The notes beneath the pieces were generated by a model. It did no database searches and had not been told where the DNA came from. It saw nothing but the letters and a program-made list of their open reading frames with translations. A DNA stretch of 64,000 nucleotides from Paraburkholderia rhynchosiae (GTDB lineage: Bacteria > Pseudomonadota > Gammaproteobacteria > Burkholderiales > Burkholderiaceae), in contig NZ_PNXY01000014.1 in the NCBI RefSeq assembly GCF_002879865.1, positions 1 through 64,000 on the forward strand. Reading direction: 5' to 3'. Of this stretch, positions 8,497 through 17,242 are shown piece by piece. Positions within the stretch are counted from its first letter, which is position 1, and every line of letters begins with the position of its first letter. A program made the translations under genes and the position numbers.

Positions 8497-9345
8497 TCAG
8501 TACGGCTTGTCGCCGACGATGCCGGCGCGTTCCATCTTGCGATGGCACGGCGGGTAGTCCATCACCGCATAGTGCTGCGTGCTGCGGTTGTCCCAGATCG
8601 CGATGCTGTTCTTCTGCCAGCGCCAGCGCACCTGGTACTCGGGGATGTACGCCTGGCTGATCAGATAGCGCAGCAGATCGCCCGCGCCCGGATTCGCGTC
8701 CTGCCCGAAACGCACTCGCTCCGGCGTGTGAAAGTTCGTGAAATGGCTCGTGAAAGCGCTCACGAACAGCACCTTTTCCTCCGTTTCCGGATGCGTGCGC
8801 ACGACCGGGTGCTCCGCGTCCGGAAATTGCGCCTTCAGCGCGAGACGCTTTTCGATCGGCATCGCGGCACCGAAGCTCGCCTCGATGCTGTGGCGCGCGC
8901 GCAGGTCCGCGACCTGAGCCTTCACGTACGCTGGCAGATTCTCGTAGGCGAGGACCATGTTCGCCCACATCGTGTCGCCGCCGACGGGCGGACACTCGAC
9001 GCAGCGCAGCACGGCACCGAACTGCGGCGCTTCGCGCCAGGTGGCGTCGGCATGCCACGCGTTTTCGTAACGGTCGTTGGGCTGATCCGGGGTCTTGTAG
9101 ATACGCACGAGGCCCGGATTTTCCGGATCGCTGCCCGCGACCGGATGGTCTTCCAGTTCGCCGAAGCGGCGCGCGAACGCCACGTGTTCGGCACGCGTGA
9201 TGTCCTGGTCACGCAGGAACAACACCCGGTGCTTCAGCAGCGCCGAGCGGATCTGGGCAAACAGGCCATCGTCGTAGATGACGTGGGCGAGATTCACCCC
9301 TATCAGTTCGGCGCCGATCGAGTACGTCAGTTGTTCCACTCGCAT
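8497..9345 (-). CDS. TauD/TfdA-family Fe(II)/2-oxoglutarate dioxygenase
   Basis: 282 residues. The facial triad is visible as H98-x-D100 in AWHADATW and H258 in TQHYAVMDY; R269 or R273 in HRKMERAG would bind 2-oxoglutarate. TauD/TfdA enzymes hydroxylate and often cleave sulfonates, aryloxyacetates, alkyl sulfates or similar substrates. The gene is 10 bp downstream of the quinone oxidoreductase and 18 bp upstream of the hydrolase, within the same leftward operon. With a CoA ligase and BKACE nearby, it may open or hydroxylate the carbon skeleton before activation; the substrate is not deducible. Start ATG 9345 is the only methionine near the family's MxVxxLTxxIGAEI beginning. Confidence 0.88.
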   Translation of the reverse strand: MRVEQLTYSIGAELIGVNLAHVIYDDGLFAQIRSALLKHRVLFLRDQDITRAEHVAFARRFGELEDHPVAGSDPENPGLVRIYKTPDQPNDRYENAWHADATWREAPQFGAVLRCVECPPVGGDTMWANMVLAYENLPAYVKAQVADLRARHSIEASFGAAMPIEKRLALKAQFPDAEHPVVRTHPETEEKVLFVSAFTSHFTNFHTPERVRFGQDANPGAGDLLRYLISQAYIPEYQVRWRWQKNSIAIWDNRSTQHYAVMDYPPCHRKMERAGIVGDKPY

Positions 9346-9355
9346 GGCTAACTCC

Positions 9356-10336
9356 TTAGATGACGAAGATCGACGAACCCGTCGTCTTGCGCGATTCCAG
9401 ATCACGATGGGCTTGCGCCGCATCTTCGAGCGCATAGCGCTGATTCAACTCGATCTTGATGCGTCCCGAGGCGATGAGCCCGAAGATTTCGTCGGCAAGC
9501 TCGTCCTTCTCGGCCGGGTCGGCGATGTAGTCAGCCAGAGCCGGGCGGGTCAGATAGAGCGAGCCTTTCATAGCCAGCAGTTGCGGATTGAACGGCGGGA
9601 TCGGGCCGGAGGCCGTGCCGACGCAAACCAGCAGACCGCGGCGCTTCAGCGAATCGAGCGAAGCCTCGAAGGTGTCTTTTCCGACGCTGTCGAACACGAC
9701 GTTCACGCCGACGCCATCGGTGAGTTCGCGCACGCGCTTGGCGACGTCTTCGTGGCTGTAGTTGATGATGTGGTCGCAGCCGTGGGCGCGGGCCACCTCG
9801 CCCTTGGCCTCGTTCGAAACCGTGCCGATCACCGTCAGACCCAGCAGCTTCGCCCATTGCGAAACGATCAGGCCGACACCGCCGGCGGCGGCATGCAGAA
9901 GGATCGTGTCGCCTGCCTTGAAGTCGTGAATCCGGCGCATCAAATACGCGGAGGTCAACCCGCGCATGGTCATGCCCGCAGCCGTTTCGCAGTCGATCGC
10001 ATCGGGCAGCCGGATCAGCGGCGCGGCCGGAATCAGGCGTTCGGTGCTGTACGCGCCGAGTGTGTTGAGGAAGCCCGTGTAAGTCACACGATCGCCCACC
10101 GCGACGTTCCGGACGTCCGTGCCAACGGCCTCGACCACGCCTGCGGCCTCCACGCCCATCCCCGCGGGCAGCGGGACCGGATACAGGCCGCTGCGAAAGT
10201 AAGTGTCGGCAAAATTGAGGCCCACTGCCTGATGGCGCAGGCGAACCTGACTGGGACCGGGGTTGCCCACTTCGACGTCCTCGTAGCGCAGCACATCGGG
10301 ACCACCGGTTTCATGAAAGCGAACTGCCTTTGCCAT
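9356..10336 (-). CDS. NADPH:quinone reductase (zeta-crystallin type)
   Basis: 326 residues of the zinc-independent medium-chain dehydrogenase/reductase branch. Typical stretches are VGLNFADTYFRSGLYP near residues 38-53, GMGVEAAGVVEAVG, and the nucleotide-binding AAAGGVGLIVSQWAKLLG. No catalytic zinc cysteines are present, as expected for QorA-like enzymes that reduce quinones or enals with NADPH in the cytosol. ATG 10336 begins the canonical MAKAVRFHETGGP; a long open frame upstream has no similarity and is ignored. The gene is tightly linked to the dioxygenase gene downstream (10 bp) and may reduce an alkenal or quinone intermediate. Confidence 0.9.
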   Translation of the reverse strand: MAKAVRFHETGGPDVLRYEDVEVGNPGPSQVRLRHQAVGLNFADTYFRSGLYPVPLPAGMGVEAAGVVEAVGTDVRNVAVGDRVTYTGFLNTLGAYSTERLIPAAPLIRLPDAIDCETAAGMTMRGLTSAYLMRRIHDFKAGDTILLHAAAGGVGLIVSQWAKLLGLTVIGTVSNEAKGEVARAHGCDHIINYSHEDVAKRVRELTDGVGVNVVFDSVGKDTFEASLDSLKRRGLLVCVGTASGPIPPFNPQLLAMKGSLYLTRPALADYIADPAEKDELADEIFGLIASGRIKIELNQRYALEDAAQAHRDLESRKTTGSSIFVI

Positions 10337-10443
10337 GTCGACTCTCCAATTCTTTACTTGATCTGCAATTTGCAGAATTCGTTGCGCCGGCGGCGCAGTT
10401 ACAGGTTCCGTGCTACGCGCTGTCCGCGCGGCACCATGCGATG

Positions 10444-11766
10444 TCAGCGTGCGGCCTGCTCGCGCAGCGCGTTCAGCCGATCCAGATCGCCCGAGTAGTT
10501 CCGTTTGCCGACCATGAATGCGGCGGCCGCGACGAGCGGTGCGAACGGCACCAGCTGCAACGCGCCCAGCAGTCCGATGCGATCGGCGATGATCCCCGTG
10601 AGAACAGCCGCTGGTGCGAGGCCCAGCAGGTTGTTCGCGAGCGTCAGGGTCGCAAACGCCGAGGCATGAATTGTCGGCGGCGTGAGGTTCGCCACCATCG
10701 CACCCGACGGGCCGCTCGCACCGGCGCAGAAGAACATGCCGGCGCCGATCACGACGAGCTGCCACGGCCCCGCGGGCATTCGCAAGCCAATCGCGAGCAG
10801 AACGAAACAGGCGAGGCAGAAGGCGATCGCGGCGCTCCACTTGCGTTCCCGCAAGTTCTTGCTGAGCCGGTCGGCGAGGTTTCCGCACACCACCATGCCC
10901 ACCCCGGTCACCAGCACGAACACCGCCGCGCACATCGCAGCCTTGCCGGTGGCCATGCCGTAGTAGCGATTCAGGAAGCTCGGCATCCATGCCCACACAG
11001 CGGCGGGAACCAGCAGATGGAGGCCGCTGCCCACATAGGCGCATACCACGGACTTCGTCGAAAACAACCCCTTCATCAGCGCGCGCAGGCTCATGCATAC
11101 GCCGCGCGATTGCGCCTGCCTCGTCACGCTCGCCGGCTGCAGCGGCGCAAGACGCTTTTCAGTGACGACGAGGCGGTAGATCACGACCAGCACGACCCCC
11201 ATCGCCGCCATGGCGCCAAATGCCGAACGCCAGCCGAGGTGAGCCGCCACCGCGCCGCCGAGCGCCATGCCCAGCACCGAGCCGAACGCGCCGCCCGCCA
11301 TGAAGGTGCCGGTCAGCGTGGAGCGCAGCCGGACCGGAAAGATGCTCAGAACAACTGCGATACCGACACTGCCATAGGCCGCTTCGCCGACTCCGACAAA
11401 GGCACGCGCCAGCAGCAACTGCCCATAGTTCGCCGAGATCGCGCAGCCCACCGTCGCGAGACTCCACATCGCCGCCATCAGCACGATGCTCTTCACGCGG
11501 CCCCAGCGGTCGGCCAGAACCGACAGCGGGAACGTGAGCACACCGACCATGAGCGCGACCACGCTGCTGAGCGAACCCAGCTGCGCATCGGACAGATGCC
11601 ATGCCGCCTTGAGCGGCGCAAACACGGCATTCAACACTTGCCGCGACATATAGTCGGAAAGCAGCAATCCGACCGTCAACGCAAACACGACCCACGCATA
11701 AGCGCGCACGTCCGTCTGAGCTGCCGAAACTTCGCCCGTCGTGGGCCCTGCATGCTGAACGAGCAT
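10444..11766 (-). CDS. MFS transporter (probable organic-acid/aromatic-acid permease)
   Basis: 440 residues with about twelve hydrophobic segments and the major facilitator motif A between helices 2 and 3 in PLSVLADRWGRVKSIVL. A central hydrophilic loop lies around residues 200-230. The early motif LLSDYMSRQVLNAVFAPLKA resembles anion:cation symporter and spinster-like permeases that import carboxylates. ATG 11766 is preceded by AGGAGACTAAAT. Lying between BKACE and the quinone reductase in the catabolic operon, it is the likely inner-membrane importer for the pathway's acid, with the porin as the outer-membrane counterpart. Confidence 0.85.
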   Translation of the reverse strand: MLVQHAGPTTGEVSAAQTDVRAYAWVVFALTVGLLLSDYMSRQVLNAVFAPLKAAWHLSDAQLGSLSSVVALMVGVLTFPLSVLADRWGRVKSIVLMAAMWSLATVGCAISANYGQLLLARAFVGVGEAAYGSVGIAVVLSIFPVRLRSTLTGTFMAGGAFGSVLGMALGGAVAAHLGWRSAFGAMAAMGVVLVVIYRLVVTEKRLAPLQPASVTRQAQSRGVCMSLRALMKGLFSTKSVVCAYVGSGLHLLVPAAVWAWMPSFLNRYYGMATGKAAMCAAVFVLVTGVGMVVCGNLADRLSKNLRERKWSAAIAFCLACFVLLAIGLRMPAGPWQLVVIGAGMFFCAGASGPSGAMVANLTPPTIHASAFATLTLANNLLGLAPAAVLTGIIADRIGLLGALQLVPFAPLVAAAAFMVGKRNYSGDLDRLNALREQAAR

Positions 11767-11922
11767 ATTTAGTCTCCTTCCACGCTGACTCCCTGGCGAC
11801 CGCCTTTCCCGCCTGGGCCGACGAGCTGTTATGGATTCAGCTATCTGCTCCCCGATGTGCACCGGGAGCGTTAGCCATGAAGCCCGGCCTCGGCCAATGC
11901 GCCGGCCCGGGGCTCCTGGCGA

Positions 11923-12978
11923 TCACGCCGCGCGAAGCGGCAGGTTCCTGACACCGGCTCGACGGTTCGGCGCCATACCGTTGGCGACCAGCGTCTCTTC
12001 GACCGTCTCGTATTGCACACCGATACGATAGATCTCGCGCGCTTCTTTGCCTGTGGCAATTTCGCGCCCCAGTTCGTGGGCGACGCGCACGCACTGCTCG
12101 ATCTGCTGCACCGACGTGAAGCGCTTGCCGTGCTGATCGACGATCGTGTCCTCGATGCCGCAGCGCGGATGCAGGCCCATCGACATCGCCATCATGTTGA
12201 ACGGCAGCACGTTCTTCAGCAGCGACTCGGCGGTGAGCGTGCAGCCGTCCGGTGCACGATGCACGAAGTTGAAGAAGTTGAATGGATTGGGGCCGTCGAA
12301 GCCGCCACCGATACCGATCCAGGTCAGGTTCAGCGGGCCCTTGTAGATACCCTTGCGCACCAGGCGCTCGAGCGTTTCGAGCGCGTGAATGCCGGTGAGC
12401 TGGAAGTGCGGCTGGATGCCCGAAGCCTGCAGGCGGCGCAGGTGTTCCTCCACCCATGCGGGACCGGCCGGAACCGTCATTTCACTATAGGCGGCCATGA
12501 ACCCGGGGTTGGAAAGTGAGGTACCTGCCAGATACTCCGGATAAAGCAACTCCATGATGTTCATTTGCGTGGTGTTGATCGCGACCGTCACCTGATCGGG
12601 CTTCGGATCCAGATCGGCCAGCATATGACGCGTGTCGTCGGACAGCCACTTCGCGGCTTGTCCGTCATCTTCCGGCGCAAACGAAATCGAGCCACCGACC
12701 TGAATGATCATGTCGGGCACTGCCGCGCGCACGCCCGCGATCAGTTCATTGAACTTCGACAGGCGCTTCGAGCCCTTGCCGTCCAGTTCGCGCACGTGCA
12801 GGTGCAATACCGCGGCGCCGGCGTTGTAGCAATCGACGGCCTTCTGGATCTGCTCGTCCATCGTCACGGGGATGTCTTCAGGGAAGTCCTCCGGCATCCA
12901 TTCCGGGCCGTAAGGGGCGGTGGTGATGACTACCTTGTCCTGATTTTCAGGGTGCAACGAATCGTCAAGAAATTGCAT
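11923..12978 (-). CDS. Beta-keto acid cleavage enzyme (BKACE, DUF849 family)
   Basis: 351 residues. The TIM-barrel zinc site H59-L-H61 is seen in VLHLHVREL, and later family blocks include QVGGSISFAPEDD and HFQLTGIHALETLERLV. BKACE enzymes condense a beta-keto acid with acetyl-CoA and cleave it to acetoacetate and a CoA ester; the prototype, Kce, acts in lysine fermentation, and different subfamilies take different beta-keto acids. It is the first gene of the leftward catabolic run and divergent from an AraC regulator 243 bp away, which suggests direct control by that regulator. Its presence implies a beta-keto acid intermediate. The exact substrate class cannot be assigned from motifs alone. 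Confidence 0.9.
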   Translation of the reverse strand: MQFLDDSLHPENQDKVVITTAPYGPEWMPEDFPEDIPVTMDEQIQKAVDCYNAGAAVLHLHVRELDGKGSKRLSKFNELIAGVRAAVPDMIIQVGGSISFAPEDDGQAAKWLSDDTRHMLADLDPKPDQVTVAINTTQMNIMELLYPEYLAGTSLSNPGFMAAYSEMTVPAGPAWVEEHLRRLQASGIQPHFQLTGIHALETLERLVRKGIYKGPLNLTWIGIGGGFDGPNPFNFFNFVHRAPDGCTLTAESLLKNVLPFNMMAMSMGLHPRCGIEDTIVDQHGKRFTSVQQIEQCVRVAHELGREIATGKEAREIYRIGVQYETVEETLVANGMAPNRRAGVRNLPLRAA

Positions 12979-13221
12979 TTGATTGCCTCCATCCAGTTTT
13001 GAAGTGACGGTGTTCCGCTAGCGCGAGGTCGCATGAAAATTTGCTGGAACACTTCTAACGACATGTGCCCACGATACGGCAATCACGCGCTACACTTTTG
13101 TGATCGGACGCCATCCTTTTAGCGATTCGTGCCACTGCGCGTTAACACCAATACGTGCGCGAAGCAAATTGTTTAACGACTAGAAAAATACTCAGCGTAT
13201 GGATCGTCCGGAGAAACTACG
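12979..13221. promoter_or_regulatory. Divergent promoter region, BKACE operon / AraC regulator
   Basis: 243 bp separate the divergent starts of the BKACE gene (minus) and the AraC-type regulator (plus). The half near 13100-13200 is AT-richer than the genes and would hold both promoters and the regulator's sites. I cannot point to a specific operator by eye. Confidence 0.5.
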
Positions 13222-14223
13222 ATGGAAACGATGGTGACGTCGGTAGCCATGAGCGGTTATTTTGAAGTGACGCGACGGCTTGGACTCAATCCGGTTGCGC
13301 TCGCGAAACAGGCCGGCATCGACGCGGGCGCGCTCGCGAATCCGGACGATCGCGTATCGGCCACCGCCTGTTGCCGGCTACTGGAAATGACGGCCGAAAA
13401 GGCGTCGTGCCCGACCCTCGCGCTGCAAATGGCGGAAACGCGGCAGACCTTCGGTAGCGGCGTGATCAATGTCCTGCTCGCGCACAAGCGCACGCTACGC
13501 GAAGTGTTGCTGGCGGCGGCCGAATACCGCCATCTGCTCAACGAAGCGCTGGCCGTGTACGTCGAGGACGCGGACAATACGGTCACCATTCGGGAGGAAC
13601 TCGTCGTCGAACGGGGTACTCCGACAAGACAGGCAATTGAACTCGCGCTCGGTGTCCTCGCGCGGCACTCCGGTGCCCTGCTCGGCAAGTTCTGGAAACC
13701 GCGCGAGGTCCACTTCACGCATCCGGCGCCCGCAGACCTGACGTTTCATCGACGATTCTTCGGCTGTCCGCTAGTGTTCGGCAGCGACTTCAACGGGTTC
13801 GTCTGCGCGAGCGCCAATCTCGACTACCCGAATCCGCTGGCCGACCCCGAACTCGTGCGCTACGCGGAGAGCCTCGCCTCTCCGCTGAACGCGAGCGCCG
13901 CGGAATCGGCCGCGCTGGAAGTGCGCAAGGCGATCTACCTGCTGCTGCCGCTCGAGCAGGCGAACACCGAGCTGGTTGCCCGTTATTTGCATCTGAGCGT
14001 GCGCACCATGCAACGGCAGTTGAGTTCGGCCGGCACCAGCTTTTCGGATCAGGTCGAAGAAGTCCGCGGCGAACTCGCCGTGCGCTACATGAGCAATTCC
14101 ACCTATCCGATCGGACGGGTCTCGGCGCTTCTCGGCTACGCGCAACAGGGATCGTTCACGAACTGGTTCGTGTCGCGCTTCCACATGACCCCCCGCGACT
14201 GGCGCGCGAACCATGCGAAGTAA
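13222..14223 (+). CDS. AraC-family transcriptional regulator (OruR/VirS type)
   Basis: 333 residues. The N-terminal about 200 residues match the Arabinose_bd-like effector domain of the OruR/ArgR/VirS branch (early block TRRLGLNPVALAKQAGID). The C-terminal 100 residues carry the paired helix-turn-helix, with LHLSVRTMQRQLSSAGTSFS near residues 252-271 and ALLGYAQQGSFTNWFVSRFH as the second motif, ending MTPRDWRANH. It is divergent from the BKACE operon, the usual arrangement for a pathway-specific activator. ATG 13222 is the chosen start; an in-frame ATG at 13231 is also possible. Confidence 0.9.
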   Translation: METMVTSVAMSGYFEVTRRLGLNPVALAKQAGIDAGALANPDDRVSATACCRLLEMTAEKASCPTLALQMAETRQTFGSGVINVLLAHKRTLREVLLAAAEYRHLLNEALAVYVEDADNTVTIREELVVERGTPTRQAIELALGVLARHSGALLGKFWKPREVHFTHPAPADLTFHRRFFGCPLVFGSDFNGFVCASANLDYPNPLADPELVRYAESLASPLNASAAESAALEVRKAIYLLLPLEQANTELVARYLHLSVRTMQRQLSSAGTSFSDQVEEVRGELAVRYMSNSTYPIGRVSALLGYAQQGSFTNWFVSRFHMTPRDWRANHAK

Positions 14224-14251
14224 TGGAGCGGTGGAAGAAACGACGAAAAAA

Positions 14252-14285
14252 AACGGAGGGTGATGCGCTTAACATTCCCTCCGTT
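14252..14285. terminator. Bidirectional hairpin terminator between araC-type gene and phaC
   Basis: Perfect 9-bp inverted repeat, AACGGAGGG (14252-14260) and CCCTCCGTT (14277-14285), with a 16-nt loop, lying between convergent genes that end at 14223 and 14315. An A-run (14246-14253) precedes the left arm, giving a U-tract for minus-strand transcripts. Confidence 0.75.
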
Positions 14286-14314
14286 GTTGCTGCGCCCGCT
14301 ATCGCGATGCGGGG

Positions 14315-16075
14315 TCACTCGGCGCGAAGCCTCACATATCGGCCCGGTGCGCTCTCGATTGCCTTGTACTTCCTATTGCCGAGCTTCGTGCGCGCCTCGA
14401 CCTGCTCGCCGGAATGCTGCTTGACCCAGTCGATCCAGTGATTCCACCAGCTGCCGCGCTGCTGAACCGACGTTGCGAGCCACTCGTCGGCGTTCTCGCC
14501 GGAGGTACCGTTGGTTCGATAGCTGCGCTTGTTCTTCGACGCCGGATTGATCACACCCGCGATATGGCCGCTTGCCCCCAGCACGAACTCGGTTTGACCG
14601 CCCAGTAGTTGCGTCGACTGATAGGCGGATCGCCACGGCACGATGTGATCTTCCTCGGCAGCCATCAGATAGCCTGGAATATCGATGTTGCCGAGATCCA
14701 CCGGCGTGTCGCAGAACCTCAGTTTGTTCGGCACGCGCAGACTGTTTTCGAGGTACATGTTGCGCAGATAGAAGCTGTACATCGGGCCGGGCAGATTGGT
14801 CGTGTCCGCGTTCCAGTACAGCAGGTCGAACGCGGCCGGGGTTTTGCCTTTCAGGTAATTGTTCACGACATACGGCCAGATCAGATCGTTGGCACGCAGC
14901 GACTGGAATGCGAAGCCGAGTTCGCGTCCGGGATAGAGCCCCCCGCCACCGATCGTATGCTCGCGCATCGCCACGCCCTGCTCGTCGATGAACACGCCGA
15001 GATCGCCCGGGTCGGTGAAGTCGAGCAACGCGGTCAGTAGCGTCAGGCTGGCCACGGAGTCGTCGCCGTTCGCACGCATGACCGCCAGCGCCGACGACAG
15101 CATCGTGCCGCCCACGCACCAGCCCAATGGATTGACCTGGTCGGCCCGGCAAATCGCACGCGCGACGCTGATCGCCTGCATCACGCCGGCCTCGAGGTAG
15201 GCGTCCCACGTGGTCTGCGCCATGTCCTGCTGCGGGTTACGCCAGGAGACGACGAACACCGTCAGGCCCTGCTCGCAGGCGAAGCGCACGAAGGAATTCT
15301 CGGGCTGCAGATCCAGGATGTAGAACTTGTTGATGCACGGAGGAACGATCACGAGCGGCCGCGCGGCGACCTTCGGTGTCAGCGGCTCGTACTGGATCAG
15401 CTGAAACAGATCGTTTTCATAGACCACCGCGCCACTGGACGTGGCGACGCTGCGGCCCACTTCGAACGCGCTTTGATCGGTGATCGAAATCGAACCGCTG
15501 CCCAGATCGTCGAACAGATGCGTGGCGCCCGCGAGCAGGCTCGTTCCGCCCGATTCCACCGCCGCCCGGATGACTTCGGGATTCGTCGCGACGAAATTCG
15601 CGGGGCTGGCAAAGTCGACGAACTGGCGCATGAAAAAGCGCAGCTTGTGCTTGCCTTTTTCGTCGAGCGCGCTCGCATCGACGAACTCCGCGAGCGCCCG
15701 GGCGTTGATCAGATAGCTCTGTTTCAGAAGGCTGTACCAGCCGTTGCTGGACCACTCGTCGGCGTGAAAGCGCCGGTCTCCCGGCTCGGGCTGGGCGACC
15801 GCCTTCAACTCCGTGCGGCCGCCAATCAATCCGGCGACGGCGTCGCTCCACAGTTGCGCCTGCTGTTGCAGATAGTGGGCGCTCGTGTGGGTCACGGCGC
15901 CTGGCGCAAACGGCCCGTTGAAATCGAAAGTCCGAGCCTCGGTGTCGGGCACCGTCGTAGCGGATTCATCCTTGAGCGGCGAAAAACGCCATAAATCGAG
16001 GCCGGCATTGACCCAACCCGTGGACAACTCGTGTGGCATGCTGAAGGGCATTCTCATGGCGGGGCTCGCTATCAT
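14315..16075 (-). CDS. phaC: Class I poly(3-hydroxyalkanoate) synthase
   Basis: 586 residues. The lipase-like box GWCVGGTM near residue 316 supplies the catalytic cysteine; the general base histidine is in LGASGHIAGVINPA and the aspartate in EEDHIVPWRSAY. These define a PHA synthase that polymerises (R)-3-hydroxyacyl-CoA on the surface of cytoplasmic granules. Length and the N-terminal PhaC_N region fit class I, although the N-terminus is shorter than in Cupriavidus. The ATG at 16075 overlaps the stop of the upstream hydratase gene (ATGA), implying translational coupling; an in-frame ATG 36 nt downstream is an alternative. The bidirectional terminator closes the unit. Confidence 0.93.
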   Translation of the reverse strand: MIASPAMRMPFSMPHELSTGWVNAGLDLWRFSPLKDESATTVPDTEARTFDFNGPFAPGAVTHTSAHYLQQQAQLWSDAVAGLIGGRTELKAVAQPEPGDRRFHADEWSSNGWYSLLKQSYLINARALAEFVDASALDEKGKHKLRFFMRQFVDFASPANFVATNPEVIRAAVESGGTSLLAGATHLFDDLGSGSISITDQSAFEVGRSVATSSGAVVYENDLFQLIQYEPLTPKVAARPLVIVPPCINKFYILDLQPENSFVRFACEQGLTVFVVSWRNPQQDMAQTTWDAYLEAGVMQAISVARAICRADQVNPLGWCVGGTMLSSALAVMRANGDDSVASLTLLTALLDFTDPGDLGVFIDEQGVAMREHTIGGGGLYPGRELGFAFQSLRANDLIWPYVVNNYLKGKTPAAFDLLYWNADTTNLPGPMYSFYLRNMYLENSLRVPNKLRFCDTPVDLGNIDIPGYLMAAEEDHIVPWRSAYQSTQLLGGQTEFVLGASGHIAGVINPASKNKRSYRTNGTSGENADEWLATSVQQRGSWWNHWIDWVKQHSGEQVEARTKLGNRKYKAIESAPGRYVRLRAE

Positions 16076-16542
16076 GCTTTGCTGACGGCGCAAGCCGCGT
16101 CCGCGACGACACGGTCGCGGCAGGTTGTCGGCATGACCACGGCGTCGCCTTCGATCACCACCTTGCCGCCGACCGTGCAAACGGTGGACAGCACCACGCG
16201 GCGCTTGTCGTGAATCAGTTCCTTGACGGTAACTTCAGCTTGCACGGTGTCGCCGGGTCGAACCGGCGCCTTAAAGCGCAGATTCTGGCCGAGGTAGATC
16301 GTGCCCGGGCCCGGCAGCCGCCCCGCGATCGCCGCGGAGATGATGCTAGCGGTCAACATGCCGTGAGCGATGCGCCCCTTAAAGGGTGTGGTTTGCGCAA
16401 ACTGCTCGTTGATGTGAACCGCGTTGAAGTCTCCCGACGCGCCCGCGAAGAGCAGAATGTCCGCCTCCGTGATGGTCTTGGCGAACTGGGCACTCATGCC
16501 CGGTCGCAGGTCTTCGAAATCGTATCCGTTAAGCTCATTCAT
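16072..16542 (-). CDS. phaJ: MaoC-like (R)-specific enoyl-CoA hydratase (PhaJ type)
   Basis: 156 residues with the hydratase-2 motif FAGASGDFNAVHINEQFA, containing catalytic D38 and H43. It hydrates trans-2-enoyl-CoA from beta-oxidation to (R)-3-hydroxyacyl-CoA, the monomer for PHA synthase. The stop codon overlaps the start of phaC (ATGA), so the two products are probably made in proportion, a direct hydratase-to-polymerase channel. The start at 16542 gives the usual PhaJ length; alternative MaoC functions (for example in lipid synthesis) are less likely in this context. Confidence 0.9.
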   Translation of the reverse strand: MNELNGYDFEDLRPGMSAQFAKTITEADILLFAGASGDFNAVHINEQFAQTTPFKGRIAHGMLTASIISAAIAGRLPGPGTIYLGQNLRFKAPVRPGDTVQAEVTVKELIHDKRRVVLSTVCTVGGKVVIEGDAVVMPTTCRDRVVADAACAVSKA

Positions 16543-16624
16543 GATTATTCCGCTTGCTGGGCGCGCATTTGCCCTCTTCTGACGCAAACTGCGCGTTGTG
16601 CCGGACGCTAACCGCTGGATGCGT

Positions 16625-17242
16625 TTAGCCGAGCGCCTGCTCGAGTTCCGGCACAAGGGTGAACAGATCGCCAACCAGGCCGTAATCGGCCACACTGAAA
16701 ATCGGCGCTTCGGGATCCTTGTTGATCGCGACGATCACCTTGCTGTCCTTCATGCCCGCGAGATGCTGGATCGCGCCCGAGATACCGACCGCCACATACA
16801 GTTGCGGCGCGACGATGTTGCCGGTCTGGCCGACCTGGTAGTCGTTCGGTACAAAGCCTGCATCGACGGCTGCGCGCGATGCGCCCAGCGCCGCGTTCAG
16901 TTTGTCGGCCAGCGGCTCAAGAACCTTCGTGTAGTTTTCGCCATTGCCGAGACCCCGGCCGCCCGGCACGATGATCTTCGCCGACGTCAGTTCCGGACGG
17001 TCGAGCTTCGTCACTTCACGGTTGACGAACTGCGAGATGCCCGAGTCTGCGGCAGCTTCGATCTTCTCCACCGATGCGCTGCCGCCTTCCGCTGCAACGG
17101 CATCAAAACCGGTCGTGCGCACCGTGATGACCTTGATCGTTTCCATCGGCTTTTTCTTCGCCTTCATGATGTTCGGCAGCGTCACGTAACGCGGCTCGTT
17201 CAGGCGCAGATCGGTCGTCACCACGGCGGGCAGTGTCAGCAT
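16625..17242 (-). CDS. Chimeric electron-transfer flavoprotein: EtfB C-terminal piece fused to EtfA C-terminal two thirds
   Basis: 205 residues. The first about 32 residues (PAVVTTDLRLNEPRYVTLPN then IMKAKKKP) are the C-terminal region of ETF beta subunit; from about residue 35 (IKVITVRTTGFDAVAAEGG onward) the protein is ETF alpha, including the FAD-binding block IIVPGGRGLGNGENY and the end LVPELEQALG. The ETF alpha N-terminal domain and most of EtfB are absent, so an intact alpha/beta heterodimer cannot be made from this locus. The start overlaps the acyl-CoA dehydrogenase stop by one base (TGATG). The frame is intact, so a free FAD-domain protein could be expressed. I infer an in-frame deletion or recombination between etfB and etfA; complete etf genes presumably exist elsewhere. 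Confidence 0.85.
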   Translation of the reverse strand: MLTLPAVVTTDLRLNEPRYVTLPNIMKAKKKPMETIKVITVRTTGFDAVAAEGGSASVEKIEAAADSGISQFVNREVTKLDRPELTSAKIIVPGGRGLGNGENYTKVLEPLADKLNAALGASRAAVDAGFVPNDYQVGQTGNIVAPQLYVAVGISGAIQHLAGMKDSKVIVAINKDPEAPIFSVADYGLVGDLFTLVPELEQALG

